Positions 16,706 through 25,208 of a stretch of DNA of 64,000 nucleotides are shown here, one piece after another. A model generated the notes under the pieces. The model made no database searches. It was given only the letters and a program-made list of their open reading frames with translations, and had not been told where the DNA came from. Each line of letters begins with the position of its first letter. The first letter of the stretch is position 1. The translations under genes were made by a program, and so were the position numbers. The stretch covers positions 58,608-122,607 of the forward strand of contig JAJDXS010000018.1 in NCBI GenBank assembly GCA_022823145.1, read 5' to 3'. Origin of the DNA: Gemmatimonadota bacterium (GTDB taxonomy: Bacteria > Gemmatimonadota > Gemmatimonadetes > Longimicrobiales > Gaopeijiaceae).

Positions 16706-18207
16706 TGCTATCCCTGGTACTCGTGGCGGTACTCACGGCGGTGGGCGACACGCCCCCGGTTGTGGAAGCCGCAAGGAACGGCGACGAGGCGGCCCTGCGC
16801 GTGCTGGTTGAGGAGGGCGTGGACGTTAACGCCACAGCCGGCGACGGATCGACGGCGCTCCTGTGGGCCAGCCACCGCGATCTGCCCGAGAGCGTGGAGT
16901 TGCTGATCGAGGCAGGGGCGGATGTGAACCGGGCCAACGACCTGGGCGCGACGCCGCTCTGGGCGGCGGCCGAGAACGGCGGCGTGGCGGTGGTCGAACT
17001 GCTGCTGGACGCCGGTGCGGACCCGAACCGTGCGCTGCGCCACGGCGAAACCCCCCTCATGGCCGCCGCCCGGGCGGGGAGCGCGCGGGTGGCACAACTG
17101 CTCCTGGAGAACGGTGCGAACCCGAACGCCACGGGCCCGCGCAACCAGACCGCGCTCATGTGGGCGGCGCTGAACCTCGCGCCGGAGGTGACGAGGGTGC
17201 TGCTGGACCATGGAGCCGACGTGCATGCCCGGACGGTGGTCACGGTGGAGATGAAGGCGCACGAACCGCACACGCACATCCAGAACCAGGGTTGGTTCGA
17301 GCACGGCGGCAACACGGCCCTGTTGTTCGCAGCGCGAGTGGGAGACGTGGAATCGGCGAGGCACCTTGCGGCCGCCGGCGCCGACCTGAACGACAGGTCC
17401 GGGTTTGGCATCAGCGCTTTGGCCATGGCGGCCTATTCCAACTTCCGCACGCAGGTGACCGAGCCGACCTATTCTTCCGGCGGTCCCTACACGGTGGGTG
17501 GCCGGGAGGGTTTCCGTCCGGGGCGTTTCGGCGAACTGGTAGAGTTCCTGCTGGCGGCTGGCGCGGACCCCGACGCCGGATCCGAGAGGTTCACGGCGCT
17601 GCACGCCGCGATCCTGCGCCACGACCAGCGCTCGGTGGACCTGCTCCTGGAGCACGGGGCCGACGTCACGCTCCCGGTGGCAACCTTCACGCCCCACCAG
17701 CGAGGGTCGAACCAGGCATTTTTCTTCCACAACGGCTGGATCGGCGCGCGTCCGGTGTGGCTCGCCGCCCGTTTCGGCACGGCGGGCATCCTGCGCAGCC
17801 TGCTGGAGCACGGCGCCGACCCCCGCTTCGTGCACCGTAGCGAGTACTTCGCCGGTAGCGACGGCGCCCTCACGTCCGGGATCTTCGCGGCGCGGCAGCT
17901 GGAGGTCACCACCACGCTGATGGCGGCCGTGGGCATGGCCAACGCCGGAAGGCCCTGGGTCTACCAGCACGTCTGCACGCCGGAGCACGAGCAGGCAACA
18001 CTGGAGAAGGTGCAGTTGCTCCTGGACACGGATGTGGACCTCGCGATGGAAACACCCGAGGGCCTCACGGCTCTCGACCAGGCAAGGGCACTGAAGTACG
18101 AGTCGGTCGTCGATGCACTCGTGGCCGCGGGCGCGCCAGGAGGAGTGGGTCCGGACGATCCGGAGTTCGATTTCCTGAACCGGAGACAGAGGGGGGGCTG
18201 CCGGTAG
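16702..18207 (+). CDS. Exported ankyrin-repeat protein
   Basis: The 501-residue protein has a short N-terminal hydrophobic segment (LSLVLVAVLTAV) that looks like a signal peptide. It then has about ten ankyrin repeats, for example TPLWAAAENGGVAVVELLLDAG, TPLMAAARAGSARVAQLLLENG, TALMWAALNLAPEVTRVLLDHG, TALHAAILRHDQRSVDLLLEHG and TALDQARALKYESVVDALVAAG. Two repeats carry long insertions. Ankyrin stacks bind proteins; here the partner is probably another exported product of the same operon. Start and stop overlap with the previous gene shows translational coupling. The gene ends the operon, and a GC hairpin follows before the convergent gamma-glutamyltransferase gene. Confidence 0.82.
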   Translation: MMLSLVLVAVLTAVGDTPPVVEAARNGDEAALRVLVEEGVDVNATAGDGSTALLWASHRDLPESVELLIEAGADVNRANDLGATPLWAAAENGGVAVVELLLDAGADPNRALRHGETPLMAAARAGSARVAQLLLENGANPNATGPRNQTALMWAALNLAPEVTRVLLDHGADVHARTVVTVEMKAHEPHTHIQNQGWFEHGGNTALLFAARVGDVESARHLAAAGADLNDRSGFGISALAMAAYSNFRTQVTEPTYSSGGPYTVGGREGFRPGRFGELVEFLLAAGADPDAGSERFTALHAAILRHDQRSVDLLLEHGADVTLPVATFTPHQRGSNQAFFFHNGWIGARPVWLAARFGTAGILRSLLEHGADPRFVHRSEYFAGSDGALTSGIFAARQLEVTTTLMAAVGMANAGRPWVYQHVCTPEHEQATLEKVQLLLDTDVDLAMETPEGLTALDQARALKYESVVDALVAAGAPGGVGPDDPEFDFLNRRQRGGCR

Positions 18208-18224
18208 GCAGCGGGGTCGGGCCT

Positions 18225-18240
18225 CGCGGGCTTGCCCGCG
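18225..18240. terminator. GC hairpin between convergent genes
   Basis: A perfect stem CGCGGG/CCCGCG with loop CTTG is followed by TTCT. It separates the + strand ankyrin gene from the - strand gamma-glutamyltransferase gene and could terminate both. There is no real U-tract, so Rho-independent function is uncertain. Confidence 0.4.
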
Positions 18241-18243
18241 TTC

Positions 18244-19920
18244 TCAGTGCCCCGCAGCCATCCCGTCCATCCGCGGCTCCGAAGCGGCGGCCCAGCCGCG
18301 CTCCAGCCGCATGATCGCCTGTCCGCCCCCGAAGAACACGCCCACGGGATCGGCCAGGACGTGCCCCATTGCCTCCAGCTGCTGGCGCACCTCGAGCGGG
18401 ACCACGGGCTCGATCGCCACGCGATTCCCGGCCAGGTGGTTGAACCGCGCCGCATCGAACGCCTGCTGAAGATCCATGCCGAAGTCGACGAGGTTGATCA
18501 GCACCTGGACGTGCCCCTGGGGCTGCATCGCGCCCCCCATCACGCCGTAGCTCAGCCAGGGGTCCTCCCGCCCGTCGGTCGCCGTCTTCGTGACGAAGGC
18601 CGGGATGATCGTATGGAACGGCCGCCGCCCCGGCGCCACCGCGTTTGCCCGATCGGGATCGAGCGAAAAGCCCACGCCCCGGTTCTGCAGCGCAAACCCG
18701 GTCCCCGGCACTACCACGCCCGACCCGAACGCGCTGGCGATGCTGTTGATGAACGACACCATGTTGCCGTGGCGGTCGGCGACGGTGAAGTACGTCGTCT
18801 CGCCCGCCGTGATCGCGGTCCCGGGATCGGCCCGCTCGATCGCGCGCTCGGGATCGAGCAGAGCCCGCCGAGAATCGATGAACGCGTCGCTCAGCAGATC
18901 GTCGGGCGTGACCCTCATGTTGCCGGGATCGCCGACGAAGTGCTCCAGATCGGCGTACGCGAGCTTCTTGGCCTCGATGAGGTGGTGCAGGTACGCCGTC
19001 GAGTTGTGTCCCATGGCCTTCAGATCGAACGGCTCCAGGAGTCTTAGCATCTCTAGCGCGGCGATCCCCTGGCCGTTGGGCGGCAGTTCATGGAGGCGGT
19101 AGCCCCGATACGGGACGGAGATAGGCTCCACCCAGTCCACTCTGTGCGACCGCAGGTCGTCCATGGTGAGGAATCCGCCCAGCTCCGCGACGCGCTGCAC
19201 GATCGCTTCGCCCAGCTCGCCGCGATAGAGCACGTCCGGCCCGCCTTCGGCGATCAGGCGGAGCGTGCGCGCGAAATCGGGGTTGCTGAACCACTCGCCC
19301 GCGCTGGGGGCCCGCTCCCCGTCGATCAGGAAGGTCGCGCGCGCGCCCTCGTCCCGACTGAGCATCTCCTGCGCCCCCTCCCAGAAATCGACGATCACCG
19401 GGCTCGCGGGAAAGCCGTGCTCCGCCATCCGGATAGCCGGTTCGAGCGCGTCGGCGAGCGAAATCGTCCCGTAGGCGTCGAGCAGCGTCTGCCAGCCGGC
19501 CAGCGCGCCCGGCACGGTGATCGTCTCGGCGCCGGAGCGCGGCATGCTTTCGTGACCGCGACCCACCAGCTTCTCCCGGGTCATGAGGGCGCCGGCACGG
19601 CCGCTGGCGTTGAGCCCCACCATGCGCTGCTCGTCCGCCAGCCAGATGATCGCGAACATGTCGCCGCCGACGCCCGTCATCATCGGCTCGACCACGTTGA
19701 GCATGGCCGCGGTGGTCACGGCGGCGTCGATTGCATTACCGCCCCGCTGAAGCACGGCCAGTCCGGCGCCGGTGGCGAGGGGCTGGCTGCTGGCGACCAC
19801 GCCGTTCGGCGCATAGACGGTGGACCGGCCCGCCATCGTGCCGGACCGATCCACCTGGGCATGCACGAACTGGTTGGGGATGGCGGCGAGAAAGACGGCG
19901 GCGGCGGGGAGGATGCGCAT
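18244..19920 (-). CDS. ggt: Gamma-glutamyltransferase (glutathione hydrolase type), canonical
   Basis: This 558-residue periplasmic Ntn-hydrolase precursor starts at the ATG behind AAGGAG, with signal peptide ILPAAAVFLAAIPNQFVHA. The large-subunit region shows APNGVVASSQPLATGAGLAVL, RGGNAIDAAV and GVGGDMFAI. The autocatalytic site is AGETTYFTVAD, with Thr375 as the predicted nucleophile of the small subunit, followed by HGNMVSFINS. Further family marks are GSGVVVPGTGFALQNR and APGRRPFHTIIPA. The enzyme would cleave or transfer gamma-glutamyl groups from glutathione and related amides. It is a monocistronic unit between a convergent operon and a divergent ankyrin/serine-hydrolase operon. A paralogue lacking the nucleophilic Thr lies at 28440-30257. 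Confidence 0.92.
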   Translation of the reverse strand: MRILPAAAVFLAAIPNQFVHAQVDRSGTMAGRSTVYAPNGVVASSQPLATGAGLAVLQRGGNAIDAAVTTAAMLNVVEPMMTGVGGDMFAIIWLADEQRMVGLNASGRAGALMTREKLVGRGHESMPRSGAETITVPGALAGWQTLLDAYGTISLADALEPAIRMAEHGFPASPVIVDFWEGAQEMLSRDEGARATFLIDGERAPSAGEWFSNPDFARTLRLIAEGGPDVLYRGELGEAIVQRVAELGGFLTMDDLRSHRVDWVEPISVPYRGYRLHELPPNGQGIAALEMLRLLEPFDLKAMGHNSTAYLHHLIEAKKLAYADLEHFVGDPGNMRVTPDDLLSDAFIDSRRALLDPERAIERADPGTAITAGETTYFTVADRHGNMVSFINSIASAFGSGVVVPGTGFALQNRGVGFSLDPDRANAVAPGRRPFHTIIPAFVTKTATDGREDPWLSYGVMGGAMQPQGHVQVLINLVDFGMDLQQAFDAARFNHLAGNRVAIEPVVPLEVRQQLEAMGHVLADPVGVFFGGGQAIMRLERGWAAASEPRMDGMAAGH

Positions 19921-20081
19921 GACCGACACTCCTTGTGCGCTCGGGTTGCGCCACGCGAGGGCACCCTTCAGCCTTGGACGCAGGCCTCGGTGTCGCATTG
20001 TACAGACTGACGCAAGATACGGCGCGACGGCGCGGATTGGAAAGCTGCGATCAGGCGCCACGGCCCCGGTCAAGGGACTCG

Positions 20082-20897
20082 ATGACACTTAACGAACTGC
20101 TGGATCTCCACTACGGCGCGGACGGCGACGACGTACTGCGGCGGATGCTCGCCCGGGGGGCCGACCCGAACGTTCCCGATCGGCCACACGCCGAGACGCC
20201 GCTCCACGTGGCCACCCGTCGCCGTCGCGCGACCGCGGTGGCGATGCTCCTGGACCACGGCGCCGACATCGATGCCAGGACGACAGGGGGCAAGACCGCG
20301 TATGCGCACGCGATTCGGAGGGGGTTCGACGAGGTCGCGGCGCTCCTCGCAGGACGCGGCGCCAGCACCGAACTGAACGAGGCCGACCGATTCGCCGTGG
20401 CGATCGTGAACGGCGAACTCGATGAAGCGCGGGCGATCCTCGAAGCGCACCCGGACGCCGCCCGCACGGGAAACCCCGAGGAAGACCGGCTGCTGGCGGA
20501 TGTCGCCGGCCGCAACGACCGAAAGGCCGTGGAGCTCCTCGTCGATGCCGGCGCGGACCTGACTGCAACGGGCCTCGACTCGGGCACGCCGCTGCATCAG
20601 GCCGCGTGGTTCGGCCAGCCCGGCAACGGCCGCCTGCTGATCGACGCCGGCGCACCCCTCGATGTCTTCGATGATGTTCACGAAGCGTCGCCCTTGCATT
20701 GGGCAGTGCACGGCTCCCGGTTTTCCGGCGCGGCCGAGGAGCGCCAGGATGCCTATGTCGAACTGGTCGAAATGTTGCTGGCGGCCGGATCCAGCCTGCA
20801 CTACCCGGGTGATCCCGGCGGCGGCGCGTATGTCGAGCGGCTATTCAGAGATGCCAGCCCGCGAGTTCGAAAAGTGTTGCAAGGAGGAATTCCATGA
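20082..20897 (+). CDS. Ankyrin-repeat protein, cytoplasmic
   Basis: The 271-residue protein starts MTLNELLDLHYG behind AAGGGA and has no signal peptide, unlike the ankyrin protein at 16702. Repeats include LRRMLARGADPNVPDRPHAETPLHVATRRRRATAV broken by family-typical loops, AMLLDHGADIDARTTGGKTAY, VELLVDAGADLTATG, TPLHQAAWFGQPGNGRLLIDAG and SPLHWAVHGS. A long loop (GSRFSGAAEERQDAY) sits in the last repeats. Its partner is unknown. The stop overlaps the start of the following serine hydrolase (ATGA), so the two are translated together. This is unusual because the second product is exported and this one is not. Confidence 0.8.
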   Translation: MTLNELLDLHYGADGDDVLRRMLARGADPNVPDRPHAETPLHVATRRRRATAVAMLLDHGADIDARTTGGKTAYAHAIRRGFDEVAALLAGRGASTELNEADRFAVAIVNGELDEARAILEAHPDAARTGNPEEDRLLADVAGRNDRKAVELLVDAGADLTATGLDSGTPLHQAAWFGQPGNGRLLIDAGAPLDVFDDVHEASPLHWAVHGSRFSGAAEERQDAYVELVEMLLAAGSSLHYPGDPGGGAYVERLFRDASPRVRKVLQGGIP

Positions 20898-22543
20898 AGC
20901 TGTCGAACCGACCCCCGATGCCCATCGCCGCGCGTTCCGCGGCACTCGTCATTCTCCTCGCCGGTGCCACGGCATGCGGCACGCAGCGACAGGCCGGCGA
21001 TGGATCACCCGGGATCCCGGTCACGGAAAGCGTCCACACCGACCGCGCCTTCGAGCGAGCGCTCATCGACGCGACCCGCGACCATGTGCTGCACGCCATG
21101 CGGGCGCACGGCACTCCCGGGCTCAACCTCGCCATGGGATACCGGGGCGAACTGATCTGGGAGGCGGGCTTCGGGTGGGCCGATGTTGCGGCGGGCAAGC
21201 CGATGACGCCCGAGACCGTGTACCACTCGGGGTCGCTGGGGAAGACCTACACGGCCACGGCGATCATGCACCTGGTCGACCGGGGGGTGATCGCGCTCGA
21301 CGATCCGATCAGCCAGCATCTGCCGTTCGAAGTGCACAACCCGCTCGGCGACCGGGACGTCACCGTCCATGACCTGCTTACGCATCGCTCCGGGCTGTCG
21401 GGCGGCGGCGCCAAGGGGGTATGGGACAGGCCCGTGCCGCTCGAAGAGGCACTCAGGGCAAGCTACGACAGCGACACGAGCCCGCTGCTCGGAGGCACAA
21501 CGCCGTTCTGGATCGGCAAGGTAGGAGCTCAATACAACTACTCCAACCCCGGCATTGCGACCCTTGGGCTCATTGTGCAGACGGTGAACCCGGACGGGCT
21601 GCCGTTTTCGGACTACGTGCAGCGGCACATCATGGATCCGCTCGGGATGGAGTCTTCGCAGTATCCGCCGGCGCAGCACGTGGACTATGTCCGGCCGGAC
21701 ATCTGGGAGAACATGAGCACGGGGTATGCGCGCATGGGTTCGGCGTGGGTTCCGAGCGTTCCGCTGTACTTCAGCCACTATCCGGCGGGGGGCGTGGTGG
21801 CGAAGCCGTCGGACCACATCCGGCTGTTGACGGCCATGATGAACGGCGGCGAGTACGACGGCTATCGGGTGCTCGAGGCGGAGACGGTGACCGAGATGCT
21901 CACGCCGCAGTACGAGGAGCCGCTCGCCCCCGGGGTCACTTCCGGTCTGGTCTGGCGGCTCAGCGACCACGGCACGCGGCGGTGGTCATTCGATCACGCG
22001 GGCGGCCACATGTTCGGCTGGAGGACCGAGGGATTCGCGTGGCCCGAGTTCGGCGTGACGCTCATGGTGGCCCATAACCAGTGGAGCCTGCCGGATCCGT
22101 CGCCCGAGGGCGGCATGATCACCGGCATGGTCGAGGAGTGGATGGCCAGCGCGCCTCCGGATATCGAGCTGATGGCGGCATCCGAGGAATGGGCGTGGAA
22201 GGTGTCCTACGTCCGGGGTGCGATGTATGCCGCCATGTTCGGGATGTACGTCGGCGTCGAGGGCGACATTCCGGCCGACGGGCTGGAGGAGGCGATCGCG
22301 TCGACGCGGGTGCAGCCCGGGTGGAGGGACGACTGGGATCCGGACGCGTTCAGAGAGGGCGTGAGGGACATCAGCGAGGTCGGTCTCGGGTACGCGGAGG
22401 TGACCGGATTCTGGAGTTCGGAGGCGTCCCGGGTGACCGAGGAAGAGGCCAGGCTGATACTGCAGGAGCTTGGTGGGCGGTTTCCCGGTACGGGCGACAT
22501 TCTGTTCCCGGTGGAATCGGCGGGGGCCGGTGGGACCGGGTAG
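20894..22543 (+). CDS. Serine hydrolase of the beta-lactamase (PF00144) family, lipoprotein
   Basis: The 549-residue protein starts at an ATG with AAGGAGG seven bases upstream, overlapping the ankyrin stop. The signal peptide ends ATAC (Cys28), a weak lipobox. Catalytic motifs are S114-L-G-K117 and Y216-S-N218, and a third HAGG motif stands in HAGGHMFGWRTEG in the usual place of KTG. The long C-terminal extension (about 150 residues) has no recognised domain. Family members are D-aminopeptidases, esterases or penicillin-binding-like hydrolases; the substrate here is unknown. It is related to the 7524 protein but not closely. A shared 24-bp operator-like palindrome lies 34 bases downstream of its stop, just before the next gene. 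Confidence 0.85.
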   Translation: MKLSNRPPMPIAARSAALVILLAGATACGTQRQAGDGSPGIPVTESVHTDRAFERALIDATRDHVLHAMRAHGTPGLNLAMGYRGELIWEAGFGWADVAAGKPMTPETVYHSGSLGKTYTATAIMHLVDRGVIALDDPISQHLPFEVHNPLGDRDVTVHDLLTHRSGLSGGGAKGVWDRPVPLEEALRASYDSDTSPLLGGTTPFWIGKVGAQYNYSNPGIATLGLIVQTVNPDGLPFSDYVQRHIMDPLGMESSQYPPAQHVDYVRPDIWENMSTGYARMGSAWVPSVPLYFSHYPAGGVVAKPSDHIRLLTAMMNGGEYDGYRVLEAETVTEMLTPQYEEPLAPGVTSGLVWRLSDHGTRRWSFDHAGGHMFGWRTEGFAWPEFGVTLMVAHNQWSLPDPSPEGGMITGMVEEWMASAPPDIELMAASEEWAWKVSYVRGAMYAAMFGMYVGVEGDIPADGLEEAIASTRVQPGWRDDWDPDAFREGVRDISEVGLGYAEVTGFWSSEASRVTEEEARLILQELGGRFPGTGDILFPVESAGAGGTG

Positions 22544-22576
22544 CGGGCGAATGAAACGCCACCGGCCGGGCACCGA

Positions 22577-22600
22577 ATACTAAACAATAATGTTTAGGAC
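22577..22600. promoter_or_regulatory. Operator-like palindrome, copy 1
   Basis: The core CTAAACA-ataa-TGTTTAG (22580-22597) has perfect 7-base arms. The flanking ATA and GAC align with the other two copies at 28377 and 47091. The ATG of the propeller gene lies inside the palindrome (22590), so a bound protein would block translation initiation or a leaderless transcript start directly. Size and symmetry fit a dimeric repressor; no matching regulator gene is in the window. Confidence 0.6.
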
Positions 22601-23801
22601 CGATTGCGTTCGCGCATCGTTGTTCGCGCTCGGAGCGCTGGTTGCGCTCGGGGGGTGCGAGTCTGGTGGGGATGGGCGCCCAACGGCGGAAGACCCGGCC
22701 GGGCTACGCCCGGTCAACCAATCCGTCTTCGATTCGTCGGAGCATCCCGATCTCACCGAGCTAAGCGACGTCGTGGCCGGATTTTTCCTGCCCGACAACC
22801 GTCTCGCTCTCGTCGAACGCATCGAGATCCACATTGTCGACCTCTCATCCGGAGGAGCTCAGGCGGTCGGGAGGGACGGCGACGGTCCGAGGGAGTTCCG
22901 TTACATCGGGCTCGCAAAACGCGTTCCCGGAGCCATTCTTGTCTCCGATGTGCCTCGCCGTCGAGTGTCCCTGATCTCGTACGATGGCGGGTTTCTGCGC
23001 TCGCAGAGCGTTCTTGACGCGGATTTTCAGGATTTCTTTGGCGCTTATCCGGTGGGCGTTCGTCCGGACAGCCGAATCGTCTTCCGTGACGGAATCGCGG
23101 AAATGGGTCGGGACTACGAGGGGCGAACCTGGAATCCGGCAATGTACGTTACCGTCCGGGACGACGGAGAGCCTGTGATGTTCGCGGAGGCTACGGGGAA
23201 TGAGGTCTATTTCGGATCGAGACGAAGCGGCGATGTCGTGTTCGGGCATCGGACCTTCGAGGCGACGACCGCGGACCGACTCATCATAGCCGAGACCCAA
23301 CGAGGGGTGATCGCCGTGCTGGACTGGAGCGGTCGAGACGTTGCGCAGATCCCGCTGCCGGCAGGCGTACGGGTGCCCGACGCCAGGACCGTGGGCCTTC
23401 AGTTGCTTGCCGAACAATGGGAACAGTTTTTCGAAGCGCTGAGGAGGGCCGCCGCATCCGGTCAGATACCGGCCTCGCGCGCGAATCTGGATGAATCCCC
23501 GGTTTCCCGCGCCGACTTTGAGGACTGGCCCATAAACGAAGTGGCTCCCGCGGTCGACACGCTTCTGACGGACTTCGACGGGCGGCTGTGGGCGAGGGAC
23601 TACCGTCTCCCGGGCCAGGACAGCGCAACCTGGCGAGTGTGGGACATTGACCGGCGGGAACTGTTGTTCACAGCGAGGATGGATGGCGAGGACATCCTGC
23701 TTGACGCTCAGGGCGATCTGGTCCTGCTACGGCAGGTAGACGAACTCGACGTTCCACGAGCCGTGGTCATCCAGCTCCGGGCGCCGTCCGACGAGAGCTG
23801 A
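22590..23801 (+). CDS. 6-bladed beta-propeller lipoprotein
   Basis: The 403-residue protein has a short signal peptide with a good lipobox (ALGGC, Cys23). The mature part is a beta-propeller like those annotated as 6-bladed beta-propeller in Gemmatimonadota: RLALVERIEIHIVDL, GRDGDGPREFRYIG, RRRVSLISYDGGFLRS, RLIIAETQRGVIAVLDWSG and FDGRLWARDY. No catalytic residues stand out; a binding or scaffolding role is usual for such proteins. The ATG lies inside an 18-base palindrome and no ribosome binding site precedes it. The transcript may therefore be leaderless, or a TTG at 22620 could be used at the cost of most of the signal n-region. A hairpin follows the stop. Confidence 0.72.
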   Translation: MFRTDCVRASLFALGALVALGGCESGGDGRPTAEDPAGLRPVNQSVFDSSEHPDLTELSDVVAGFFLPDNRLALVERIEIHIVDLSSGGAQAVGRDGDGPREFRYIGLAKRVPGAILVSDVPRRRVSLISYDGGFLRSQSVLDADFQDFFGAYPVGVRPDSRIVFRDGIAEMGRDYEGRTWNPAMYVTVRDDGEPVMFAEATGNEVYFGSRRSGDVVFGHRTFEATTADRLIIAETQRGVIAVLDWSGRDVAQIPLPAGVRVPDARTVGLQLLAEQWEQFFEALRRAAASGQIPASRANLDESPVSRADFEDWPINEVAPAVDTLLTDFDGRLWARDYRLPGQDSATWRVWDIDRRELLFTARMDGEDILLDAQGDLVLLRQVDELDVPRAVVIQLRAPSDES

Positions 23802-23835
23802 AGCGGCTGGCGGGAGACCGAAGGCCAACCGCTTC
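23800..23835. terminator. Imperfect hairpin between convergent genes
   Basis: GAAGCGG-c-TGGC pairs with GCCA-a-CCGCTTC around a 12-base loop, starting inside the stop codon of the propeller gene. It lies between the convergent propeller gene (+) and SusD-B gene (-), as expected for a shared terminator. There is no U-tract. Confidence 0.4.
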
Positions 23836-23862
23836 ACTCTACACGATCCCGGTCAGTTCCTA

Positions 23863-25161
23863 CTATCCGATGTTCGGGTTGTTCGTGGTCTCGATGTCCG
23901 GGATCGGGAAGCACACCTGATCCCGGTACACGCCTCCGCCGTCCTTGAAGGGCACGCCCGGCTCCGGCGTCAGCGGAATGTTGAACTGCTTGATGTCGCC
24001 GAAGTGATGCGATTGCAGGAATAGCTGCCGCTGCCGCTCCTGCACCAGCTGCGCCATGACTTCATTCGCGTCCGAACTTGCGAAGGTCGGCGGCAGGCCT
24101 ACACGCGTGTGCAGGTCGTTGATGATGGTCACTGCTCCGGCCAGATTCCCGGCCGCCAGCGCGGCCTGCGCGAGGATGAGTTGTGCCTCTTCCCAGGTCG
24201 CCAGGGGTATCGGAACGTCGGCTGCATCGTATTGGCGGGCGACCCAGAGCGGCGTCTCGGCGTCGATGGCCGGTCCGCCTGTGTCTATCAGGTCAACCCG
24301 GGGGTCCGGCACGCCGTCCCAGGAAAGGTTGCGATAGCTGGGGTCCACCGTAGCGTAGGGAATGAAGACCTGTCCCTCCCAGATGGCGTTGCGCCGCCGA
24401 TCCGGGGTATTGGAGAACGTGGCGTTGAAGACAAAGCCCTCCGGCACCGCGGCAGCGGCCGTCGCAGCCTCGCTCAGCTGGCCAAGGCGCCCCAGTGCGC
24501 GGGCGCGACCCACGTTGGCCAGAGCCTGGAGCTCGGCGTTTCCGCCCGCGCTGCCCAATGCCGTTGCAAAGGTTCCGGCCGCGCGCTCGAAGATCTGGGC
24601 CGGCGTCAGCTCCGGGCCGAGATCGAAGGCGGCCGAGCACATCGCCTCGCCGATCATGACCTGCGCGAATCCCGAGTAGATGCCAACGGTGGCCATCTTG
24701 CCCGACCGGTCCGGCACGTCCGCGTCGGACCATCCCGCCAGCAGGGCCAGGGTGTTCTCTCCCTGCCAGCGTGCCGTCGACAGGGGTTTGTAGACTCCGA
24801 CAGTGCCGACGTTGGCGCAGGTACCGGTGTTGTAGAGCGAAGAGCTGGGGTTGAAGTCGCGCTTATCGTATTCCTTGGTAACGATGAGCGTCGTGCCCAC
24901 CTCCAGCTCGTTGCCGGTAAGCCCGCCGGCAATGACGTAGTCCCCGAACGCGCATTCAAAGTCCGCGGCCACGCTCACCACCAGAAGCGCCGCGTTCCCC
25001 GGATCGTCCAGCTCGTCCGCGGCGACGCGGGACGGCGCCTCCACGGAAATCAGATCGTCACAGCCGGCCAGGGCCAGAGCGGCGCAAAGGAGCGTCGGCA
25101 CATTGCCGATCCCGACGCCGTTTCCGAGCGGCCATCCGGCCCTCTTTCGCATATACCTCAT
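23863..25161 (-). CDS. SusD-like surface lipoprotein B
   Basis: This 432-residue lipoprotein partners SusC-B. The ATG at 25161 follows GAGGAG; the frame stays open upstream into the SusC-B gene but without a signal peptide. The lipobox is LAGC (Cys34). SusD marks are APSRVAADELDDPGNAALLV near the start, and RQRQLFLQSHHFGDIKQFN and CFPIPDIETTNNPNIG at the end. The C-terminal pattern closely resembles SusD-A, so pairs A and B are recent relatives. It lies 47 bases after SusC-B and is presumably co-transcribed. The ligand is unknown; the peptidase and gamma-glutamyltransferase genes upstream suggest peptides. Confidence 0.88.
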   Translation of the reverse strand: MRYMRKRAGWPLGNGVGIGNVPTLLCAALALAGCDDLISVEAPSRVAADELDDPGNAALLVVSVAADFECAFGDYVIAGGLTGNELEVGTTLIVTKEYDKRDFNPSSSLYNTGTCANVGTVGVYKPLSTARWQGENTLALLAGWSDADVPDRSGKMATVGIYSGFAQVMIGEAMCSAAFDLGPELTPAQIFERAAGTFATALGSAGGNAELQALANVGRARALGRLGQLSEAATAAAAVPEGFVFNATFSNTPDRRRNAIWEGQVFIPYATVDPSYRNLSWDGVPDPRVDLIDTGGPAIDAETPLWVARQYDAADVPIPLATWEEAQLILAQAALAAGNLAGAVTIINDLHTRVGLPPTFASSDANEVMAQLVQERQRQLFLQSHHFGDIKQFNIPLTPEPGVPFKDGGGVYRDQVCFPIPDIETTNNPNIG

Positions 25162-25208
25162 CGTACTCTCCTCAGGTAGTTGCTCTTGGGGTGTCTGGCT
25201 CATGAGCA

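Noticed and set aside
16708..17988. - strand frame of 426 codons opposite the ankyrin gene
   Set aside because: Val/His/Arg-rich shadow of ankyrin codons, no family features.
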